64,000 nucleotides of DNA, taken from positions 118,725,131 through 118,789,130 of the forward strand of contig CM019825.1 in the NCBI GenBank assembly GCA_009763385.1. The letters are read 5' to 3'. The DNA comes from Coix lacryma-jobi var. lacryma-jobi (Eukaryota > Streptophyta > Magnoliopsida > Poales > Poaceae). The notes under the pieces are model-generated. The model searched no databases and was not told the origin of the DNA. It saw only the letters and a program-made list of their open reading frames with translations. A program made the position numbers and the translations under genes. The number at the start of each line of letters is the position of its first letter. Position 1 is the stretch's first letter. Below are positions 11,296-21,858 of the stretch, in pieces.

Positions 11296-12896
11296 ATCTC
11301 CTCCTTGATAAGTGCAATGTCAACTACCAACACAAATCATATGAAGGTAGAAGAAGGAAGAAGAAGGAGGAGAGAGAACTCGTCCAAATGACCTAAAAGC
11401 ATAACAAAGCCAAAAGAAGGTCAAGTGGAGTAAGCAACACAACTTGGTCCCCAAAGACATGGGCAACGGCTCGACGCAACCAAGCAAAACAAAACTAGCC
11501 CTCAAGAAGAGGCAAAACGGGCTCAACACCACTAGCAGGAAAGCTCGATACCAGTTGAAACTCAAGCAAAAAGAGCTAGACCTCAAGAAGAGGCAGGACA
11601 GGCTCGACACCGCTAGCGAGAAAGCTCGATACCAACTGAAAGATAAGAGAGCTCGATACCAATTAAAACAAAATCAACTGAAAAACACATCAGAATGCAA
11701 AACTGCTAGTCCCTCAAGATAGAGGCACAGAGGATCAACACAACTAGCAGAAAAGCTCCAAACCAATTGAAAAATGCTCCAAAGCTACACACGAGCAAAC
11801 TCCCCCTTCAATAATGCACACAAATAAGATATGATTTGACAAAATTTCTCCCCCTTAGTTGATAATGCACTATCAAGCAAACTTCTCCCCCTCAAATGCA
11901 TATGAGTCAAAAATGCAAGTTGGCAGCTTCAGGAATATAGTCGATAGAATGAAAAGATGCTCTAAAGAGTGCTGATCCGACAACTCAACAATAAGCATCA
12001 GTGCCAGCAAAGGCTCAAACTCATCACCAAATACAAAATATGAACACATGAACAAAGTGAGCAATTTTAGCCATTCAGAAATGGATGTTCACCATAAAAC
12101 TAGCACCAAACATGTATAGACAGGAAGTCAAACAAGTGCTAAACATGTATACAAGGTGAACTACCCCTAGCAAAGTTCAATCATCATGCTATAGAATGAA
12201 ACATAGACTCGTGTTTCAGATTTTATCGTAGTTACAGTGGTGTTTATACACAAGTTCAAAGTTCAGCATGTGATTGTGAGAGGTTGAAAACTTGTCATTG
12301 CCTAACTTTTCAACCGAGCTAAGCCTATGCATATGCAATCAGAAGCTTAAAGCATCGGTTTCGGTCTTACACTACACGGCTCAAGTTTAACTCAATGTGC
12401 AATGAGAAACAGTCTCGATACCGTGATGTGCTGACAAGCAATCCCATCTCGATCTTTCCAATTCACTCAAACTTGGTTCAATTTTATGACAGTATATGTA
12501 CATACCAAGCAAGTGAATGAGTCAGAACTAGAGACATAGCAACGTAGCATATATGAGAAGCACAAGTGATTTCAACACATTCTACACATGCTAGTTGCCA
12601 ATCTCAATGGTGAACAGGTTTCAAATTTTAAGTTCATTAAGCATATTCACCATTCATAAAGCCGCTCAGCTCACAACATGTATCAGTGATCAAGGGGAGC
12701 CTAAGCTACAAGCATCATCATATAGCATCGGAGCATACCCTAAACAGAGCATAGTCACATTCTAAATATTATATACATGAAGCTCAAAAAATGCAAAGAT
12801 GCATGATGAAATGCAAAGACTAATCGTACCAAAAACGAAAACAAACCAAAAGAAAAAAGCCAGTATATGATACAATAACCAAAATGTTTCCCCCAA
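11296..12896 (-). other. 3' non-coding region of element A
   Basis: This 1.6 kb between the pol stop and the LTR has no env-like frame. The terminal purine tract is at 11296-11306, and further PPT-like tracts (complements of ctcccccttc and similar) are at 11800-11810, 11847-11858 and 11883-11893; such repeated tracts are a Sirevirus hallmark. Tandem repeats of about 78 nt at roughly 11498-11780 contain ccctcaagaagaggc, ctcaacaccactagc and agctcgataccagttgaaa. The last resembles the primer-binding-site/LTR junction. A block with caaagacatgggcaacggc at about 11453 recurs in X, Y and E. The 11900-12896 part also resembles the tails of X, Y and E, with no coding content. Confidence 0.75.
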
Positions 12897-15800
12897 CTAA
12901 AAAGGGAAACAAACACCAAGCTCACCTCTCAACCTATTAAAGGTTGATTGGTCCAAAGGCTTGGTAAAAATATCTGCCAACTGATGATGAGTATCGACAT
13001 GGCGAAGGTCGATATCACCCTTCTCATAATGGTCTCGCAGAAAATGAAAGCGCACATCAATGTGTTTGGTCTTAGAATGCAGCACGGGGTTCTTAGCAAC
13101 GCTAATAGCACTCGTGCTGTCACAAAGCAAAGGAACTCGAGAAAAACTCAGACCAAAATCACGCAAAGTGGCCATCATCCAAAGCAACTGGGAACAGCAG
13201 CTATCCGCAGCAACATACTCAGCCTCTGTGGTAGACTGGGCGACACTAGACTGCTTGCGAGAAGACCAAGATACAAGAGAAGAACCCAAAAACTGACAAG
13301 TCTCGGAAGTAGACTTGCGATCAAGTCGGCCACCAACAAAATCGGCATCAGAATAACCGCAAAGGGAGAGAGTGGAGGAAGCAGAATACCAAATCCCAAA
13401 CTCTGGAGTGAAACGAAGGTACCTCATAATGCGCTTGACGGCCTGATGGTGAGAGGTGCGCGGCGACGCCTGAAAGCGCGCGCAAAGACACACCACGAAC
13501 TGAATGTCCGGGCGTGTCGCCGTCAGGTACAGCAGTGACCCGATCATACTTCGGTACTCCTTCTGGTCCACAGCTTCTCCATCCTCGTCCGCATCCAGGG
13601 CCGAAGTGGTCGACACGGGTGTTGGAAGAGGCTTGGCCTCACCCATATCGAACTTCTTCAGAATGGCCTTGGTGTACTTGCCCTGGTGCACAAACGTTCC
13701 CTCTCGGGATTGCTTGATTTGCAGCTCGAGGAAGAATGTCGACTCGCCCATCATGCTCATCTCAAACTCCCTGCTCATAAGATCTGCAAACTTGGCAACC
13801 AAAACATGAGAAGAACCACTAAAAATGATATCATCCACGTAAATCTTAACCAAGAGTGTGTCATTGCCTTGCTTGAGGAGAAAGAGCGTTTGATCAACAC
13901 ATCCCAATTTAAAACCCTTAGCAAGCAAAAAGGTTTTCAACCTATCATACCAGGCTCTGGGGGCTTGTTTGAAACCATACAAAGCTTTGTGAAGTTTAAA
14001 AACATGGTTTGGAAACTTGGGATTTTCAAAACCGGGGGGTTGTTTCACATACACCTCTTCTTCTATGTAGCCATTTAGGAAGGCACTCCTGACATACATT
14101 TGAAAAAGTTTAAACCCTTTGGATGCAGCAAAAGCCAAGAGTATCCTAATTGCCTCCAAACAAGCTACAGGAGCAAAAGTCTCCTCATAGTCTATCCCCT
14201 CCTTCTGACTATACCCCTGGGCTACAAGTCTGGCCTTGTTTCTCACAATGTGGCCATCCTCTCCTTGTTTGTTTTTGAAAACCCTTTTTGTCCCAATAGG
14301 ATTACAGTCTGGAGGAGGTGAAACCAAAACCCAAACCTGATTTCTCACAAAATTTTCTAATTCCTCATGCATGGCATTAACCCAATCCGGATCAGATAAA
14401 GCATGTCCAACATCTCGGGGTTCAAAATCAGCAAGAAATGCAGGATGAGCAAAGTGAGAGATTTGTTGTGACCTAGACCGAGTGACGCGTTCGTGGATGT
14501 CGCCGATCATCTGTTGAGGTGGGTGTTGGCGCTGAATGTGTCGTGGTGCCTCCCTTGCTGAAGTAACCTCCCCCTCAACAGTAGCTGGTGCTCCCTCGGG
14601 TACAAGTGGTACAGCCCAAGGTGGTGGATCACATGGCCCCCAAGTAGTTGAAGAAGAAGGGTCGGGGCCGCGAGTCGACGTAGTAGAAGCCGATCCTAAT
14701 GGCACAGCAGGTGGAGGTAATGTTGGATCATCCATCCCTTCAGCACCCTCGTCCTCATCATCAAAAAGAGGTTCTCCAACCTTATGATCACCTGCACGCT
14801 CAAATCTAGAAGAAGGACAAACCATGGTCTCGTCGAAGGTGACATCAGATGTCTCCATGACTCGGTTAGTATCAAGGTTAAGTACACGATATGCACGAGT
14901 ATGATTACCATAACCCAAAAATACACCATCAGAAGAACGAGACTCAAACTTGTCCAAGTTGCCTTTCTTAAGTATAAAACAGTGGCAACCAAAAACTCTA
15001 AAATAACTCACTTTGGGTTGTTTTCCGAAACGCAACTCATAAGAAGTCTTTTTTAAGAAAGCTCGGAGGAAAATGCAATTGGAAATATAGCATGCAGTGT
15101 TCATAGCTTCGGCCCAATACCGCCTAGGAGTCCTATGCTCATCGAGCATCGTCCTGGCCATCTCAACAAGGGTCCGATTTTTCCTCTCTACAACACCATT
15201 TTGTGGCGGTGTGTAGGGAGAAGAAAACTGATGCTCCAAACCCAAGGAGTTACAAAACTTCTCAAAATCCGAGTTCTTAAACTCAGAACCATTATCACTA
15301 CGAATAGCTCTCATCGAGTTCTTAGGGAACTCGTTCTGAAGTCGCAAGATCAAATTGCGAACAAAAGTGAAAGTCTCAGTTTTCTCCGCTAAAAAGAAAA
15401 CCCATGAATATCTCGAAAAATCATCAACAACAACAAGCACATACCACTTCCCACCAACCGAGCTCACCCGAGCCAGACCGACAAGGTCCATATGCAAAAG
15501 CTCTCCAGGGTGCTTGGTCATAACTTGGTTCACAGGATGGTGGGGAGCTGCTACCATTTTCCCATGTCTACAAGAATGGCAAACAAGATCCTTCTCCATG
15601 CACAACTTGGGCAATCCTCGGATTAGACCAAGTGAACTAAGCCTTGCAAGCAAGTCGAAGCTCAAGTGACCAAGTCTCCAATGCCACTTCCAAAGATCAG
15701 AGGAAGAAGGACCAGCCAAAAGACAACGAGAAATGCCAAAAGACTCCGAGAAATTCGCACGAAAGACTTTCCCAAAGGGCGAGATCAAACACACAAGATT

Positions 15801-16103
15801 GCCCAGAGGATCCAAAATACGACTAAGATTCGGCTTAAAACGAATCTCATAGTCATCATCAAAGAGTTGCGAAACAGAAAGAAGGTTAAAATGCAAGTTA
15901 GAAACAAGAGCAACATCATGCAACACAAAGTGCTCATTAACTCGCACCGACCCACGAGACAACACTTTACCTTTGCTATTGTCCCCGAAGGTGATAAACT
16001 CCTTTCCGGCAACTGGACTAAGACTGGAGAACCACTTGGCATTTCCGGTCATATGCCTTGAGCACCTGGAATCCACCAACCAAATGTCCTCCAATCGTTT
16101 TAC
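12897..16103 (-). CDS. pol: Sirevirus Pol of element A (open but catalytically damaged)
   Basis: The frame from 16103 to 12897 is open for over 1060 codons and gives protease, integrase, reverse transcriptase and RNase H in copia order. Integrase shows the HH-CC zinc site (HWRLGH ... CHSC), MDLVG, RSDNGSEF and VVERKNR. Reverse transcriptase has IYVDDIIF and RNase H has YSDADF, TEAEY and DIFTKPL. Two faults stand out. The protease triad DSG reads DSR (codon 16065-16067). The first reverse-transcriptase motif reads QMYVRSAFLNG, so the catalytic Asp is Tyr (codon 14094-14096). The absence of stops suggests recent insertion, yet the protein should not support replication. No ATG opens the frame; it starts directly after the TAG at 16104-16106 that follows the gag stop. 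Confidence 0.85.
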   Translation of the reverse strand, partial: VKRLEDIWLVDSRCSRHMTGNAKWFSSLSPVAGKEFITFGDNSKGKVLSRGSVRVNEHFVLHDVALVSNLHFNLLSVSQLFDDDYEIRFKPNLSRILDPLGNLVCLISPFGKVFRANFSESFGISRCLLAGPSSSDLWKWHWRLGHLSFDLLARLSSLGLIRGLPKLCMEKDLVCHSCRHGKMVAAPHHPVNQVMTKHPGELLHMDLVGLARVSSVGGKWYVLVVVDDFSRYSWVFFLAEKTETFTFVRNLILRLQNEFPKNSMRAIRSDNGSEFKNSDFEKFCNSLGLEHQFSSPYTPPQNGVVERKNRTLVEMARTMLDEHRTPRRYWAEAMNTACYISNCIFLRAFLKKTSYELRFGKQPKVSYFRVFGCHCFILKKGNLDKFESRSSDGVFLGYGNHTRAYRVLNLDTNRVMETSDVTFDETMVCPSSRFERAGDHKVGEPLFDDEDEGAEGMDDPTLPPPAVPLGSASTTSTRGPDPSSSTTWGPCDPPPWAVPLVPEGAPATVEGEVTSAREAPRHIQRQHPPQQMIGDIHERVTRSRSQQISHFAHPAFLADFEPRDVGHALSDPDWVNAMHEELENFVRNQVWVLVSPPPDCNPIGTKRVFKNKQGEDGHIVRNKARLVAQGYSQKEGIDYEETFAPVACLEAIRILLAFAASKGFKLFQMYVRSAFLNGYIEEEVYVKQPPGFENPKFPNHVFKLHKALYGFKQAPRAWYDRLKTFLLAKGFKLGCVDQTLFLLKQGNDTLLVKIYVDDIIFSGSSHVLVAKFADLMSREFEMSMMGESTFFLELQIKQSREGTFVHQGKYTKAILKKFDMGEAKPLPTPVSTTSALDADEDGEAVDQKEYRSMIGSLLYLTATRPDIQFVVCLCARFQASPRTSHHQAVKRIMRYLRFTPEFGIWYSASSTLSLCGYSDADFVGGRLDRKSTSETCQFLGSSLVSWSSRKQSSVAQSTTEAEYVAADSCCSQLLWMMATLRDFGLSFSRVPLLCDSTSAISVAKNPVLHSKTKHIDVRFHFLRDHYEKGDIDLRHVDTHHQLADIFTKPLDQSTFNRLRGELGVCFPF

Positions 16104-16638
16104 CTACATCAATAAAAAGACATAGGGTGAGCATACGGTCCAACATTGGGGTGAGTAAAATGGGAAGTGTACCAGTGTTGGGCTGGCTGCTCAAAAGAGC
16201 GGTTAGTAGCAAAACCATTCCTAGCATGCCTACGGGGAAAGTGATCACCACGTATAGGAAACCGTGGTCCGCTAAGGGAAGAGCATCCATCGAGATACTC
16301 AAAATGCGGTGGGGGTAACGCTCAACAGCAAAGCCACAGCCGCGGGGTCCAAAACCTACAAAAGCAGGCTCACGCCGGGCAAAACCTCCCTGAGGCCTAG
16401 GACCTTGAGGCATTGGGCCTCTAGGACTAACAGCTCTCCTCTGAATATTCGGCACATGTACATCATGGAAAGGATGGTACATGTCCGCATTGTTCATCTC
16501 CCTTGCACGGTGCTCCTCTCTCTTGCGCCGAAAGCAAAACTCCCTCAAGTGTCCATCTCTCCCACAGTGCTCACAATGATACCTCACCTCTCTCATAGGG
16601 GTTGTCGGTACTCACGGTAGTGGGTGTGGATCACTTTG
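16104..16638 (-). pseudogene. gag: C-terminal gag of element A
   Basis: This piece continues the gag of 46911-48540 across the insertion of X. It carries the second zinc knuckle, CEHCGRDGHLREFC, followed by a basic, Pro/Gly/Arg-rich tail. A frameshift near 16315 moves the reading into another frame, so the original stop (TGA at 16109-16111) is no longer in phase. The other copies end this tail FY-stop right before pol. Gag forms the particle shell and binds RNA through its zinc knuckles. Confidence 0.8.
16634..16638. other. Target-site duplication of X, left copy (ctttg)
   Basis: ctttg ends at 16638 just before X starts with TGAAGG. The same five bases are at 46906-46910 just after X ends. 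A's gag is continuous if X and one copy are removed. Confidence 0.95.
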
Positions 16639-17052
16639 TGAAGGACCGAGAATGCACTATCAAGGCGACCAAAGGGGGGTGAATGGGAGCTCAAAAATTT
16701 CTCTCGAAACTTTGGCCTATTGTCCCACAAATCAACCCCCGAAAGCTTCGATCAAAATCGTGATGCCCACGACCCTTGGAAGAGGGTGGATGATCCCTAG
16801 GATCACAGCGAGGCACCACAAGGTGATGGCAAACCAAAAGCTAAAAGCACCGGCACAAGTTCGATGTCTAGAAACCGAGTCCCAAACGTAGATTGAAGGC
16901 TACGTTGGGAAATCACTAAATACCAATGCTAACAGGTAGCAAGGATACTTAGAGAGGTTCCTTGGTGAACTAAAAGGCCAATCGAGAAGTCAGGAAACCA
17001 AACGAAGAAGCCGGGAGAGCAAACGCACTAAAACTCAACAAGCAGCCAACTC

Positions 17053-17315
17053 CCGGACTGTCCGCCGGTACGGTCCCGGACTGTTCGCCCCTACTGTGGA
17101 CAGTCCGCGAGGGGATGGCGGACTGTCCGCCGGTCAAAACACCGAAACAACACTACTCCTGCAAGTCCCCTGGACAGTCTCGGACTGTCCGCGGTTTATA
17201 CCGGCGGACTGTCCGCCGGTCAACCGAGACCCAAACAGCAGAGACTCGCGGCCACTGCTCTGGCCAAGTCCCCGACGCACGGACTGTCCGCGGGAGGAAC
17301 GGCGGACTGTCCATG
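17053..17315. repeat. CGGACTGTCCG palindromes of X 3' LTR
   Basis: Roughly eight copies of CGGAC-T-GTCCG are clustered here; the copy near 17207 extends to CCGGCGGACTGTCCGCCGG. It is the same array as 45239-45501 in the other LTR, with scattered point changes. Confidence 0.85.
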
Positions 17316-18096
17316 ACCTCCCAGTGAGGGCGATTTCGGTCGCCCCTCACACAACTCTTCCCAAATCCGAATCAAAACTCAATCCCACGTTCCCAAACTT
17401 GGAGAAGATGATCACGAGGTAGTTAGAAGACTATCCCCAAGAAATCATCCGCTCAAATCGATTCAATCACCGGGAAATCGAAAGGGAAGGAGTATGAACG
17501 AAAAAGCGCCACGAAAACGAAATCAACCCGATCTACTTGTTCGTGAGGAGTTAGATGAATTCCTTCGGTGGAAATGATCTCCTAACTATAAAGAACAAGT
17601 TGATTCAAACGGATTTCGCAAAGACGCAGTAGAGAGGGAGATCGAGTGACGGGAAAATTGCGGAGGAACGAAGAACACAAAGAAAACGCGAATCAAGTCA
17701 TCGATCTGCAATCGTGTGGCTACCACACGCTACAATAGTGAGATTACGGTCTCACTTCCTCAAAATCTCCAGTACACAGAGGTATGATTCTCTGCGGATC
17801 TCAGTAGCTACAGCAGGGGATTGGGAGAGTAGGAAACCCTAGAAGCAAAGAGCAAATGACTGAGATAGAATGGGAGGAGGGTGTCTCCCTCTACTTATCC
17901 TAATTCTATTTCCTACTCTACCCCTCTCTAATTACAGAGCGAACCAGCTAAACCCTAGGGTTATTCTGGACCAACTCAAGATAGCTGGTGATCCGACGGC
18001 CACGCACGCACAACTGGTAGCATTGCCTCGACGCAACCTCTCTGATTGCCGCCACGTGCCACCACCGCTCCGCTTGTCCTTTTCCCGTACTTCGCC

Positions 18097-18360
18097 CCCG
18101 GTTTTGAGGCCCAAACCAGGAAACCAGCCTTCACGACCAACCCCCGGTTTTGAGGCCCAAACCGGGAAACTAGCCAACCGTAGCCTGAGTTTTGTGGCCC
18201 AAACTCAGCAAACTCGCAGCACCCAGGTTTTGAGGCCCAAACCTGGAAACCGTCCTCAACCCGAGTTTTGTGGCCCAAACTCAGAAACCATCAACACCCA
18301 GGTTTTGAGGCCCAAACCTGGAAACCGTCCACTCGGTGGTTTTTCTGTGGCTCAACCACC
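18097..18360 (-). repeat. Hairpin array in U3 of X 3' LTR
   Basis: Seven hairpins match those of the 5' LTR at 46292-46555. The first here has arms CCCGGTTT/AAACCAGG, with one broken pair, while the 5' LTR copy is perfect. The last is GGTGGTT/AACCACC. Confidence 0.85.
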
Positions 18361-18690
18361 AAACCGAGCCGTAGAGGGGATGCACCGCCCGTGCACCCCG
18401 TCCACCAACACGTGTCCTCAGGTCCTCGACCCAAGCAATACTGTGCCAGCAAGTCTTCGCTCGTCGCTGTCCCAGGCTGTCAGCCACCACAGCTGATCCT
18501 CGGGCCACCGGTCCCTCAGTCCAAGCCTCACGTCCGCCCTTCGCCACTCTCGGTCCATCGACACGACACGTCTCTACTTGACCTTCACCTTGCCTCTGAT
18601 CACTGTATCCGTGCTCGACACCTACACAACACAGGCCAAAGAACATGCGCATTATCCCAGTTGACAATCACTCATCACTCAGAGGCTCGG

Positions 18691-18695
18691 CATAC
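18691..18695. other. Target-site duplication of Y, left copy (catac)
   Basis: catac precedes Y at 18691-18695 and follows it at 37312-37316. Joining the flanks restores X's LTR start as read in the 5' LTR. Confidence 0.95.
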
Positions 18696-18935
18696 TGAAG
18701 GACCGGATTAGCGACCAGAGGGGGGTGAATGGGATCCTCAAATTCAACTCGTGAATTGTATAGCCCTTGTCCAAGAAAATCATCCCAAAAGCGAAGACTC
18801 GAAATGACCGGAGAGTTCACGACCTACGAGTAGCTGGATACCCTAGGAGATGTCCTAGTGGTACAGCGGAACCTCCGGAGAAACCCCAAAGCCAACTGCC
18901 AAAGCCACGGAACAAAACAGCACAAACTGCAGATT

Positions 18936-19202
18936 CGCGGACTGTCCGCGGTCAGAGTCCCGGACTGTCCGCCGTTAAGTCCCGGACTGTCCGCGACTAG
19001 GAGCCGGACTGTCCGCCGGCAAAAATGCAGAAACCAAACAGTCCTGTAAGTCTGCTGGACAGGTCCCGGACTGTCCGCGGGTTTGTACCGCGGACTGTCC
19101 GCCGTTCACTCGACAGTGAACAGTCAGGGGTCTGCACCTAACTGAATCAACCCAGCCCCGATCCCCGGACTGTCCGCCGCTGGAGGCGCGGACTGTCCGC
19201 GG
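18936..19202. repeat. CGGACTGTCCG palindromes of Y 3' LTR
   Basis: Eight copies of CGGACTGTCCGC or close variants lie here in the transcribed part of the LTR. X uses the same core motif although its LTR ends and proteins differ. Confidence 0.85.
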
Positions 19203-20055
19203 ATGAACAGAAAGAACAATTCTGCTCGGGGTAAAAGGGCAAATCGATCGGAACTTCACCAAATCAAAAGGGGGTTCGATCAAACTTCTCCTAGGTGTTC
19301 CTCAACGTATTGGGGTGCTAATCCTAAGAAATCATCGCACCAATCCAAGTCAATCAAGGGTAATCCGAGAAACACCGGAAAGGGGGAAAGAGGAAGAACG
19401 AACATGAAATCAATCCGATCTATGAACTCGTGAGGTTATAGGAGAAATCCTTCGGTGAAAAGATGGACCTCACGACCAAGAACAAATAGATTCAAGTGGA
19501 ATCGAAAATCATCTCGTGGAGAGGGAGAACGAGGCAAATCTCCAAGAGATGAAAAACCAAAACGTGAAGAACACAGAACATGATTCGATTTCAGCCGAAA
19601 TTCCTCCACACGAGGAGACAACGAGAATACGGTCTCGTTTCCTCAAAAGATCCAAATACACAGAGGTATGATTTCCGTCTCTGCGGATCGCTTGCAACGA
19701 GGTATGATTAGAACCTAAGCGAGGGCTAGAGAGAGAGAGCTCAGGAACAAATGACTGCAAGGATAGAGGGAGAGGAGGGGTGCCTCTCTTATTTATAGCC
19801 TAAAACAATAATCCCCTTACTACCCCTAGATACACGAGCGAAGCGGCCAACCCTAGGGGTATCCCGATCCAACTCTGCTAATAGTTGATCTGACGGCCAC
19901 GCGCCTTCCTCATCCTTAGCTTCGCCTCGACGCAAGCCTCAGGATGCCGCCACGTGCCGCCCAGTCGACCGCCGCACCTACCTCGTGGATAGCCTCGCCT
20001 CCGCGCCAGCCTCTCCATGCCGCCACACGTCGACTGTCCTTTTTGCGGACCTCCC

Positions 20056-20192
20056 CCCGGTTTTGAGGCCGAAACCGGGAAACTGGGCCTTCCCCCGGTT
20101 TTAAGGCCGAAACCGGGAAACCTGTCCTCAGGCTGAGTTTTGTGGCCCAAACTCAGAAACCCGTGCACCCTGGTTTTGAGGCCCAAACCTGG
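20056..20192 (-). repeat. Hairpin array of Y 3' LTR, distal part
   Basis: The hairpins begin CCCGGTTT/AAACCGGG at 20056-20079 and end with CCTGGTTT/AAACCTGG, whose right arm is the target of Z. The array resumes at 27134-27240. Confidence 0.85.
20188..20192. other. Target-site duplication of Z, left copy (cctgg)
   Basis: The left flank reads cctgg and the right flank (27129-27133) reads cctga, four of five bases matching. Y's intact 5' LTR reads cctgg at this point, so one later base change explains the difference. Confidence 0.9.
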
Positions 20193-21844
20193 TGTTGACG
20201 CAAAACGTGACACTCTATGCCAGGCACACAGCAAGTCGAACGAGGCTGGCTTCAATCGGGTGCCCGGAGTATTCTGAATCCGGAAGCGTGCCAGTCGGTT
20301 TGACCTGAAAACCAACAAGGGATAAAAATATGAGAATACCTTGGAACATGCTGGATGAGACCAGACAGTTCCACATGTACGGCTTTGAAAGCCAATCATG
20401 ACGGCACACAGCTATAAAAGTTGTTTGTCGAAAAAGTTTATAATGTCATTCGGCAAATATAAAGATGGAGCTTATAAACACGTTGAATGCCGAAACATGA
20501 ATAACAGAAGGGTAAAAGGGCAATTTGTAAATATAAATCTATTCAAATAACATATGCATAGGCTAATCCAACTAATTTGTCGCGCGTTTAGCCTTCATAA
20601 ACCCGTCAAGTGTAAACTCAAGCAAAGCTATTCCACCACATGATACCACTTGCTATGAGTCCACACCACTCCTTATAATTAGATTAATCCACCGCATGAT
20701 ACGATCTAATTATAAGAAGCTAGAAGCATACATATATCTGAACAGATCTATAAAAACTCATTACTCATGTAAGCTTTAACCAGAATCGGCAAACTAGCCG
20801 AACTGGGGTCCATGAAGAAGGAACATACAAGCAAAGCATGATTAAACTAATCTAAAACCTGCACCTGCCGCACGGTACCCAGCTCTATCAGAGCCTAAAC
20901 ATGGTCGACATGCATGAACCCACAACATGTAACAATCTGGATTGAAAGTTAATTCGGCCATCATGATCTTATGATTAACGAAGCACAAATAAACTCATGC
21001 AGCAAGGCCGAACAAAGATCAATCTAGATTGGGCAAAGAGTGTTATAGGAATTAAGTAAATAAAACATATAACACACGATAACTTACTGAATCTATTAGA
21101 TCTGCCAAATCTAACAGAGCCGATAACTATCTTTGCTCATGACTTAATCCGCCGCACGATACAAGGCATAAGCAAAAACTTCCCGTCATAAGCTTAAATC
21201 CGCCGCACGATACTAAGCTTAACATACGAGACTACTTGTATCATATCTAAATCCACCGCATGATACTAGACATGATAGCAAGGTTGCCGGTACTTACGGA
21301 GGTCGATGGATCGATGATTCCTCTTGAAGAACTCGACGACACGACTTGGGGACTCGAAAGATGGCACGGGGCCGGTTGTATTGATATGGTTGTGAACAGT
21401 TCATACAATGACCGACGATACATATTTATATCATGTACTAATGGCTACTAACAAGCTACGTACATGACTTGCCAAGTAAATATCTAAATAAAAGGAAATA
21501 TAAAGATATGTGGACTCTAATTTTCCTTATGTAGAATCTGTGTCAATGAAGCTTCTTTGTCCGTCTCCCTGTACGTGTGATTAATTCGGGCGGTAACTTG
21601 CCTTTCTTTAATTATAATAATCACTTTTGCCTTCATGTGTAGATGCTTGACGTCAATCATGTCTTCTTTATTTTTTCTTGCTTGACCAATCCGATGACGC
21701 AAATATTAGAACTCTTGGACTCCTCCTCCTGCACAACGTCTGTATGCTTTATCGTTGCATGTGACTCCCGCTGATGTACGCTAGAGCCGATTATTTCCAA
21801 CTCATAACTTTATGGAATAAATCAGCCAAAAACTGGTGTCAACA
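20193..21844 (-). repeat. 3' LTR of Z
   Basis: The LTR is 1652 nt and ends GTTTTGCGTCAACA on the minus strand. It carries a dispersed box, aatcc(g/a)cc(g/a)ca(c/t)gatac on the plus strand, at about 20633, 20688, 21147, 21199 and 21251, with a looser copy near 20869. The opposite LTR shows the same boxes. Confidence 0.95.
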
Positions 21845-21858
21845 CAGGCCCCCCTAGT
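21845..21858 (-). other. Polypurine tract of Z
   Basis: The minus strand reads aactaggggggcctg directly before the LTR start TGTTGACACC, which fixes the orientation. Confidence 0.8.

Larger units (their letters stand above)
16639..18695 (-). repeat. 3' LTR of X, main part
   Basis: This is all but the first 15 nt of X's 3' LTR on the minus strand, ending GGTCCTTCA at 16639. Y cut the LTR 15 nt from its start, and the remainder is at 37317-37331. A C-rich box (ATTCACCCCCC complement) lies near 16680, and the palindrome and hairpin arrays are listed separately. Antisense open frames here, such as 17870-18496, are translations of the repeats and not genes. Confidence 0.95.
18696..20192 (-). repeat. 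3' LTR of Y, distal part
   Basis: This is the last three quarters of the 3' LTR, ending GGTCCTTCA at 18696. It holds the palindrome array, a TATA-like box (complement of atttatagcc, 19790-19800) and four hairpins of the array (20056-20192). Z enters at the foot of the fourth hairpin. Confidence 0.95.

Noticed and set aside
11296..12896. Possible env-like gene between pol and the 3' LTR of Sireviruses
   Set aside because: Some Sireviruses carry one, but no frame of adequate length or with membrane segments exists in the tails of A, X, Y or E.
12948..13538. Antisense frame opposite A RNase H and reverse transcriptase (with equivalents at 39004-39243 and 62674-63144)
   Set aside because: The frames are shadows of the conserved pol frame and recur only because pol is conserved.
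17870..18496. Open frame of over 200 codons with repeated RPKPGN-like text (also at 46065-46691)
   Set aside because: It is the translation of the LTR hairpin array on the antisense strand; the repeat period and inverted-repeat structure explain the text, and it has no protein family resemblance.
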